Shown here: positions 56,655 through 64,000 of the stretch, in pieces
Position numbering within the stretch: the first letter of the stretch is position 1
Layout: the number at the start of each line of letters is the position of its first letter
Assembly: GCF_016808095.1 (NCBI RefSeq)
Contig: NC_068970.1
Coordinates: 35,994,630 to 36,058,629 of the forward strand
From: Vigna angularis
Lineage: Eukaryota > Streptophyta > Magnoliopsida > Fabales > Fabaceae
Direction: 5' to 3'
DNA: 64,000 bases
Program-made: the position numbers and the translations under genes
The notes under the pieces: model-generated
What the model saw: only the letters and a program-made list of their open reading frames with translations
Told to the model about the DNA's origin: nothing
Databases searched by the model: none

Positions 56655-56993
56655 CATAAGGAGATCAATTCTCCTCTTATTTTTTTTTCCAAATAACCTA
56701 TTCCTTCTTCAAAAACCAATTCTATCTTGTTTGTTATACAAAATCCCCAATGTGTTTTGTTGTAGGTGATGTGTTACACTGGTGATCTCATCATAATGAT
56801 GGAAGTAATGTTTGATAGTGGTACGACGGTGATGTGAGGTGTGGGATATGGTGGAGACGTGGTGGTCCTTAAGGGTGGTGTTTCTTAGAACAATGATATA
56901 TTGGTGAAGGTTATTGTTGGAATAGGATACTCTAGGATGTAATGTATGTTGAGGTGGTATATGTTGCCATGGGATATGGTGGTAGTAGGTGAT
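56655..56993. other. Intergenic DNA between two elements
   Basis: Contains G-rich words such as GTGATG and GGTGGT (56800-56990) but no gene or RNA that I recognise. Confidence 0.5.
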
Positions 56994-59118
56994 TGATGAG
57001 GGCGTCGCGACCCGTCAAATTTGATGTGCACGAAAATAATGCAGTATAATACTAGGAAGTGACTCCTAGGTCGTCTCTCAAGGACCAATATTGTGGTGGT
57101 TCAAGTCTTAGATTTTATCATGAAGTGGGGGGGTTGTGAATGTTTTGATGCAGAAAATTAAATAAATACAGTGAAAATAAAGTTGATGAAAATGTAAATC
57201 AAGCAGTGCAATAAAAGTAAAACTGAAAAAGGTAAATCGCAGAAACAGTAAATGTGCAGAAAATGGTAAATTCAGAAAACATTAAAACAAATAAACTTCT
57301 GACAGAATTTAAAATGCGCAATTTGAAATAAGCCATGAATTTAGATGAAATTGATTTGAGCAGAAACGATTCTTGCAGTGAATTGAAAAATGATAGTGAT
57401 TTGATCAAAGATTTAAATGCAAAAACATAATTGTAAACGAACGGTAATGCGAAGATGAAAATAACGTTCAAGAACATCAACTGAAAAACACACAGACTGT
57501 AAATTAAGATTCAACCAAACTGGAAAATTAAACAACCCAAAACCTCCCCAAAGGGGAGGGGGAAAAATGAAAGCAAAGCTCTTGTTACGTACTCTACTCC
57601 TACTCCTAATTCTACTCCTAAAATCTAATTAGTTCTTCTCTGCTGTTGCTGCTAATTTATAGCCAAAACTCATAACATCCTCCCGTGACTTCTCCTTCAT
57701 TTCAGCATTTTGTTTTTGTTTGGCAGCCTGAATTCCTTTCACGTTTTGTTTTTGTCCCCCATAGCATTTGACTTCCTTCACTTCCTAAGTTTGCAAAAGA
57801 ATTAGGATGGGTCCCTCCATTTGCCAACTAATCTTGTCTTCTTCCAATTTGCCGTAGCACACCCTTCTCTGCTTCCCTTCCACTTCCAGCAGCTGTGACT
57901 TCCTCTACTGCCATGGCCGTGAGCTTCACTTCTTTGCTTCCACATTCCAGCTCTTCTTCATTTTGTTGCTTCACGCACATCCTTCTCCAAGACCAAGACC
58001 GTGGAGCACCTTTCTCAACTGGACTAGCTGTTGCACCATGCCTCAGAACCGTGAGCTTTGAGTGGAAAATCATGTTAAAAATTCTGCACCAAGCCAAAGT
58101 GAAAACCATGAGCTCCTCTCTTCTTTCAATTACATTACAGCTGTTGTTTTGCTGTTTTCCTTTCCAAAGCCAAGCACACTTCTTTTTCTTTTCCTTTGCT
58201 GGTACCGTGAAGGTGGCTGTGTGATGATGGTGTTGGTGGTGCTGCCATGGAGCGTTGCTGGATGCAGAGATAGCTGGATTTCCGTGAGTGTCTATGCTTC
58301 TAGCACCTTGTGTTGCTGCTGGTGTTGTAAAAACCGTGAGCCACTTCCCTTGGATGTGAGTTGGACGTGCTCCTTCCTTCACTGCTGGACCGAGAAGTGT
58401 TTCTTCCAAAACGTCCAGCCCCAATAAAATGTGCCTCTTCTTCAAATTGAATGAGTGCTGGTGGGGACATGGTGTCTCATTATTTTGAGAATGTCCGTGT
58501 GCTTTGTGTGGAGTGGGAGAAAATTCTGCAGACTTCAATTGGCACTCCTCCATGTGGCCGTGAGCTTTGCCAAGAGTGGTGGCTCCCACTTTAATTCCAA
58601 AAGCATGTTATTTTTTTGTTTTGCAAGCATATGGCCATAAATGAAATTCAGAACTTTGGAGCTTCTTTTGGATGTGAGATTTCAACGTGTGGCCCCCTCT
58701 TTTCAATCAAGCTTCACTTATTTAATTGTTGGATGGCAAGTGAAAGCAACGTGGTATGTGAGCTGCTGGATGCTTGCCAAATTGAAATAGTCGTGAGCTT
58801 TTCTAAAGCTTCAAACTCCATTTACCAAATTAAATTCCAAAAGCTTCCATGTGGGCCGTGACATTGGCTTAAAAATGTGGCAGCCATGCAAATTCTTCTT
58901 TAAAATTTATGTTACATCTATCTTGAAGTCCCAAAACATTTCCAAAATTTTCCCTGCAAATTATTAGTCTTAGATAATTCAAATTAATTAAAATAAGAAT
59001 TTCTGACCGGATTAAGCTCAATTCAGTAAAATGGGAAAACATTGGACAATTATGCACAATTCCCTAATTAAATCTAGCACAATAAACTAAGTGAAGTGAA
59101 GAAAATAATGATTCATCA
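56994..59118 (-). mobile_element. Athila/Tat-like LTR, 2.1 kb
   Basis: Plus-strand start TGATGAGGGCGTCGCGACCC and end AATGATTCATCA, so the ends form a 6-bp inverted repeat TGATGA/TCATCA. The start has the same layout as the other Athila-type LTRs: GCAGTATAATACTAGG, then GTCTCTCAAGGACC. Just past the right edge is AGACCACACTTAG, a PPT-like context on the coding strand. The middle (57880-58865) has about eight scattered CCGTGAGCTT-type words. A 253-codon minus-strand frame (58589-57828) lies in this repeat-rich part and is unlikely to be a real gene. No second LTR or TSD can be seen because the element runs into the CACTA element at 61288. Confidence 0.6.
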
Positions 59119-61287
59119 AAATAGACCACACTTAGTCTTTTGCACTCCTGGGCAAAATCAAGACGCAAATCAGGGAATGGTTTAACGAACTTTTAAGGAG
59201 GTGACACAAACTCAACAGACAGGAAATAAAGACTCGCAAGAAAACAAAGAGAATTACATAGTTCTCAAGAAATTTAGACAGATAAAAGAAGTAGAAAATG
59301 TCCAACACGTAATCAAGAAAAGCAGATACTTATAGAAATTATCCAAGCAATTCAATACGTGGCAAAATAACTAATCTGCTCAAGAGGTGATTCAAAAATA
59401 ACAAAACCTCACAGATGCATTATAGTGTTTCTCTCAAGTGTCTAGGGTAAATAATTTCAACTCAATGCACTCAAGAAAGCAAACACAAGCAGACTTGGCA
59501 AGTCTCTAATTATCAATACTTAAAACATATGCATGTTCAGATCAAAAGGTCTTTACTGGGTTGTAATGGGGCCAAGGACAGGGGAGGATAAAATATGGAT
59601 AAGTAGTTACAATTCAGAAGAAAATAGAGGAGCTATGGGGAACAAGTGAAAATACAGTGAAATTACGCCCAAACCTCTAATTCAATCCTCTTCTCGACTC
59701 CATTATTCACAAAATTATTTTTTTATATTTATCTCTTTTTCTCATCATATTTTTTCTTCATACTGTCTCTTTTCTTTTTTTTTTCTTTATCACACAACAG
59801 GATCATATTTTCTAAAACAAATCAAGATGAGAAACCAACTAGCCAATTTATCAGAATCCCCAAGGAGACCACACTTTTTCACAAAACACTTCTATAGCTC
59901 CAGACTTTCCTAAGGTTAAGGTAATCATTGTTTTTCACTTAAGATTAGTGTATGAGCTTCAACACAAAGAAATGTAGAAAGTATAGGCTCAAAGGGGTTA
60001 TCAAAGGATAATAACAGGGTAGGCTTATCTGGCTAAAGAGGCTCAAGAGGCTCAAGAATAAAATTGCCTTTATCACTTCCAAAAATGCATATAAATCAAG
60101 TATATCAAAAAGAATCAAGCCAAGGCATATGTGCAAGCAATCAAGATACATATCACACACAAGAAAGAAAATTAAGTGGCTCAAATCTCACACAGGGTAT
60201 TCGTCACAATCAAATCAACCTCTTAAACACATAATCATCTTTCCAGGCAGAGAAAAGCAAGGATTTTAAACCATAAGTATTAATGAAGTGAAGGAAAAAT
60301 CTACAACTTAGACAAATACCAGAAATCAAGAGAAAAATGTAAAATTTATTGCACACAAAACTCGATAAAAATAACTTAAAACAGAAAAAATTTAACACTC
60401 AAACAAAAAATTTCACACACAAAACAACAGAAAAAATCAGACTCTCTCCCAATAGACCACACTTAAACTACACAGTGTCCTCAATGTGTTCTAAACATAT
60501 CATGAGCAATCAAAACAGTAAACATATCATGGACAAGTGCAATAAAGTAGGAAAAAGGGAGAGAAAGAAAATGCAAACTCCCGTAGGTTATGGCGGAAGC
60601 TGCCAATTTTGGACTTGTAGGGAGATGTTTTCCTCTTTACGATCCAGCCATGAAGTTTTGAGGACGAACTGCTTCATCCTCCATATCTGATCGAGCAGTG
60701 AAATGTTTTCCAAAGCTGGATCTGAGCAGATATTGTTGATGATCTGGTTCAGCAGGTGCCTATTGTTGTTGAAACAGTTCTGGGTGCTCGCACCTTTGTC
60801 TTCAATTGTGGGTGTCTACTCATCAAGTTTATACGTACCTCCTGCAACATGGTTAGTGCAATGTGGCACTACATAAATTTCATGCAGGGGTATAACACCC
60901 AATTCCAGTTCATCGTACTGAACCTTAGATATACTCTCTAAACATGAATCAATTTCAATTTCAGAAACATCATCAACCACAGACTCAGATTCATGTTCAG
61001 TGCATGGATAAGAAGTATTCAGATAGGATGACAAAAGTGGTTTCTCATCATGCAAAGAGTGAAAATTAAGAAAAGGCTCATCAACATTATGATTATCAAC
61101 ATACCTCTCAACAGCATAATCATCAAATTGAGGTATGTTGGTGGAAAATGAAAATGGTCTACCTGGTTCGAAATAGCTGCTTGTACCTGCCTGGTCCTCA
61201 AAATAGTCATTAACAGTCTCCTCAAGTGCAAGAGTAGGGTCATAGAAAGGTAGGAAAGTGGGTGTAGTAGTAAACTCATAGCTCTGC
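59119..61287 (-). pseudogene. Internal remnant of the Athila/Tat-like element
   Basis: The first 1.5 kb resembles in layout the non-coding spacer next to the PPT of the Athila element. The phrase GACCACACTTA occurs at 59123 and again at 60454. Further in, a minus-strand frame 61055-60816 (acidic, ESESVVDDVSEIEIDSCLES) continues after one stop to about 60590 (NCFNNNRHLLNQIINNICSD). I cannot name the product; its place fits the extra ORF of the Athila/Tat type. A CACTA element cuts the region at 61288. Confidence 0.4.
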
Positions 61288-61304
61288 CACTACAAAAAAG
61301 TAGG

Positions 61305-61625
61305 GTATTACCGAAGGCCAGAAGCCCTCGGAAAATGCCAAAGGCCGTCGATAATGGGTGTTTACCGAAGGCTTATCGACGGCCAAAAATCCTTCGGTAA
61401 ATCTGTTGTCGCTAACAATTACCGAGGGCTTCTGGCCTTCGGTAATTACCGAGGGCCAAAAGCCTTCGGTAATTACCGGGGGCCAAAAGCCCTCGGTATT
61501 TACCGAAGGGTAAAAGCCCTCGGTAATTACCGAAGGGCAGAAGCCCTCGGTAATGGCCATTCGAGGGTATTTACCGAAGGGTAGAAGCCTTCGGTAATGG
61601 ACATCAAAAGCCTTCGGTAAAATGC
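61305..61625. repeat. Subterminal repeats of the 61288 CACTA element
   Basis: Alternating GCCCTCGGTAATTACCG and CCGAAGGC/GCCTTCGG words every 20-30 bp, in both orientations. Frames crossing it give repetitive translations (FGNYRGPKA, TEGFWPSV) that are not genes. Confidence 0.9.
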
Positions 61626-61974
61626 GGAGCAGGTTTCAGAGAAATGGTTTTTCTTTGCAACCCACACCTGTATATCAAATCTCAATTACAAACAGACCTG
61701 CATATCAGTTTTCAAGCACATACAAACATGCATAATGTGCATCTCAAAGATGCAGATGCAATCAATTATCAATATCCATTGAACATCAATTAATCCATAG
61801 AACATCCATTAATGTATAGATTATGTAATTATAGTTCAAATATAAAACAATGTAACAAAAGGATGTTCTAACATCCAAAGTCTGGAAGTAGATCTAACTA
61901 ACACTGAAATGATATCAAGTCTAAAATGTTCTAATATCTAAATGTTTGTCTAACAAAGTAAGAAGAAAATGAAA

Positions 61975-62440
61975 CTAATAATGTACATAACTATCATCAG
62001 AATGATCTTCATCATCCTGCTCCTCTACTGATGGCTGGACTGGTGTGGGTTGGACTGATGAGGGTTGGACTGATGTGGGCTGCTGAGTGGCAGCAGGTGA
62101 TGAGGAGGGTCGTGACTGGGTGGGAGGGATATTTTGTTCGTCTTGTGAGGTTTGAGGCAAGACTTTCATGACCATGGCCTTAAAATTTGTAAACTCTGCT
62201 CTGAGATCAGTGATCTCCTGGTCACGTTGATGGAGTTCCTGCCTGAGTTGAAGAACCTCGTCAGGAGTACTGGTGGAAGAAGGCTGGTGCTTCAGAGTAC
62301 CTCCTCTGGATGCTGTATAGTTTGCAGCAAGTTGTCCCGCACCATACACTCGTCCCTTTTTCTTCCCACCAACGATGTCGATCCAGCACTGTGTCCTACG
62401 GATGTCATCATTTTGATGTTCAACAAATATTTTGGGATGT
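61975..62440 (-). CDS. TNPA-like CACTA protein, C-terminal exon
   Basis: The coding strand opens near 62440 and reads PKIFVEHQNDDIRRTQCWID, IVGGKKKGRVYGAGQLAANY, SRGGTLKHQPSSTS, then a Leu-heptad coiled-coil segment (DEVLQLRQELHQRDQEITDL). A Pro/Gln/Ser-rich, acidic tail follows, ending DDSYVHY at 61975. The GRVYGAGQLA..RGG pattern is, from memory, typical of the C-terminus of plant Ptta/En/Spm (Transposase_24-type) proteins, which bind the subterminal repeats. Upstream exons should lie to the right, but I cannot recognise them in 62460-64000. Confidence 0.65.
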
Positions 62441-62459
62441 CCGATTTCTTTTTTTTATA

Positions 62460-64000
62460 AATATATAAATTTCAAGTAACTAAATACATTAAATTTAATA
62501 ATAAAGTTTGAAAAGCTCTTTTATTTATATAATTGAATAATAATTTTTGTTTGTATAAAATAATTAAACCTTTTGATATCCAAAATCAATAATAAACAAG
62601 CAACATAAAGTTAACTAAAAATAAAGATCGTACTTATAACATTAGATTTATATTTTATTACTAGATACCAATAAGGTAAAATATTTAAAGAAAATATTTC
62701 CTTCAAAGACATGAAACGAAACTGATTTTTATTGTGTGAACGGACGGTGGAATTAGCAATACTAGTTTGGAGGATAATCTAATAACAGGAACTTCTTCTT
62801 ATGTGAAACCAGTGACTTCTTCTTCATTTTTTTAGGGGAATCTAAGAGTCATGTGCTAAAGAATGTGAAAATATTACTTGACTTTACATTAGTTAAAGTC
62901 TAAGGTTATATAATATGTTTTATTATCTATATAACCATCTATTAATTTTCAGATCAAAAAGTTTGAACAGTGAATTCCAGAAGCATTTCTTAACTTTGCT
63001 TGTCAGCAAAAAACAGAACAGAAGCTATTAACTTTGTTGTTTTCTGTAGTTATGTTTAAATACATATAGGTTCTGGTCTAGTGACAACAAAACTAGACTG
63101 TAGATATCACTAATGTAGGATACTGATTGTTTAAGAACCATTTTAATCTGCATTTCAATCTGCAGACTTGGTTTCAATCTCCATTTCTATTTTTTTGGTC
63201 TTCTAATTTGTTCTGGATCCATTCCTAAGGTCTAATTGTGTGCCTCCTTCATTTCTACACCCTTTTTTATTGCTTTAAACATCTGAACCTAAATCTTGTT
63301 ATGTCTTGTATTCAAACAACCAATTTGGAAACATTGTAAACTTTTTTTAATTTAAAACACACTTCGGAAGTGGAACAAAATTGACTTCAGTTGTTGAAGG
63401 CCAATTCCTCTGTATTCTAGTAAAGATCTTAACTCTTGACGTAGAAGACATTACTAAATTGAAGAGGATAATCTAAACCTACACATTATATCATCTTACA
63501 AACATGGTAAGATGTGTCATGGCTAATTCTGAGATATTAGAACCAATGGAAGAGGCCATTGTACATGCTTCATTTTATCAATTTCATCATTCCCAAATTA
63601 AAGTACCAAAACAAACCTCTTACATATTTGGCAATCAGTTTCAAACCATACACAACAAAGTTTCACAAACCTCAATGTTTACAATATCATAAAACTTCAA
63701 TCAGGATAACTTAACATTGAAACTCAACATTCACAACATCTAAGAACAACATCAAATTCATGAAATAAGAATCAAATATAAAATGACATAGATACAATCA
63801 TCGAATTTAAGTTTAGGTCCCCATACCTTTGCCTTTGCTTTCCTTTCCTAGTTAAGTGTTATCCGTAGACTCTCCTCCTTCCTTTGTGGCCACAATCCAA
63901 AGTCCTTTAAAAGCTGACCCTAACACATGAAACGGATCCTCTAAAAACTCCTTTAAATACTATATTAGTGTACAAAATTTTTTGTTTTATTTTCGATGTC
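62460..64000. other. AT-rich DNA, probably interior or intron of the CACTA
   Basis: No recognisable exon or RNA gene. The 62-codon frame at 63504-63692 matches no family. It could be an intron or untranslated part of the CACTA gene, or a further insertion. Confidence 0.4.

Larger units (their letters stand above)
61288..64000 (-). mobile_element. CACTA element, left end only (continues past window)
   Basis: The terminus is CACTACAAAAAAGTAGG, preceded by TGC (61285-61287). Subterminal repeats TTACCGAAGGC and CCCTCGGTAAT occur about 15 times in 61305-61620. A TNPA-like exon lies inside on the minus strand. No right-hand terminus (TTTTTTGTAGTG type) is visible before 64000, so the right end is presumably outside the window. 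Confidence 0.75.

Noticed and set aside
61276..61584. Repetitive proteins (TEGFWPSV or NYRGPKAFG repeats) on either strand
   Set aside because: They are translations of CACTA subterminal repeats, which also explain why both strands stay open.
1..64000. tRNA, rRNA or other structural RNA genes
   Set aside because: The only tRNA-related words found are retroelement primer-binding sites; I recognised no full cloverleaf or rRNA sequence. A tRNAscan or Infernal run would decide this.

Overview
This is plant nuclear DNA, and nearly all of it is transposable-element sequence. It is AT-rich, has no recognisable intact host gene, and carries plant-specific element families: a Tekay/Del-type chromovirus, an Athila-type Ty3 element, a Ty1/copia element, CACTA (En/Spm) transposons, Mutator-like elements and MITEs. 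The element families suggest a dicot, possibly a legume, but that is a weak inference.

Left part (1-31 kb). AT-rich DNA holds a Mutator-like element (2361-3539) carrying a fragment that resembles a plant DUF688-type gene. Next come a 1.8-kb solo LTR (5287-7107) and a complete but defective Tekay-like Ty3 element (8286-17742, minus strand). All three are bounded by target-site duplications (TSDs). A decayed gag gene lies at 18877-19679. Two non-autonomous CACTA elements of one family follow (21221-22266 and 23593-25272, TSDs GAT and AAT). Then come a long inverted-repeat element (27536-28957), a 281-bp Mutator-type MITE with a perfect 9-bp TSD (29555-29835) and a plus-strand Ty3 remnant (about 30380-31050).

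Central nest (31798-56649). A Ty1/copia element (TSD TTTAT, minus strand) was hit by a solo LTR in its RT region (33575-34986, TSD GTATG) and by an Athila-like element in its gag zinc knuckle (36977-54776, TSD GCTTT). The Athila element is in turn interrupted by a 6.15-kb CACTA transposon (47736-53888). That CACTA keeps a multi-exon TNPA-like gene ending in a Ulp1/C48 peptidase-like domain, plus large subterminal repeat arrays. Its two flanks do not match, and the Athila sequence expected between them is missing, so a deletion took place there. With the inserts removed, the copia element is about 5 kb, a normal length, which supports the reconstruction.

Right part (56.7-64 kb). A third Athila/Tat-like LTR with internal remnants (56994-61287) is followed by the left end of another CACTA element (61288 to beyond the window), which encodes the C-terminus of a TNPA-like protein.

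All retroelement polyproteins are broken by stops, frameshifts or deletions; the one long uninterrupted reading frame is the env-position ORF of the Athila element (39750-40997). I found no previously undescribed functional system. The most unusual items are the deletion scar at the inner CACTA, its C48 domain with an apparently missing catalytic Asp, the palindromic repeat arrays inside Athila-type LTRs, a 180-bp palindrome private to one LTR, and a hairpin that covers the copia primer-binding site.
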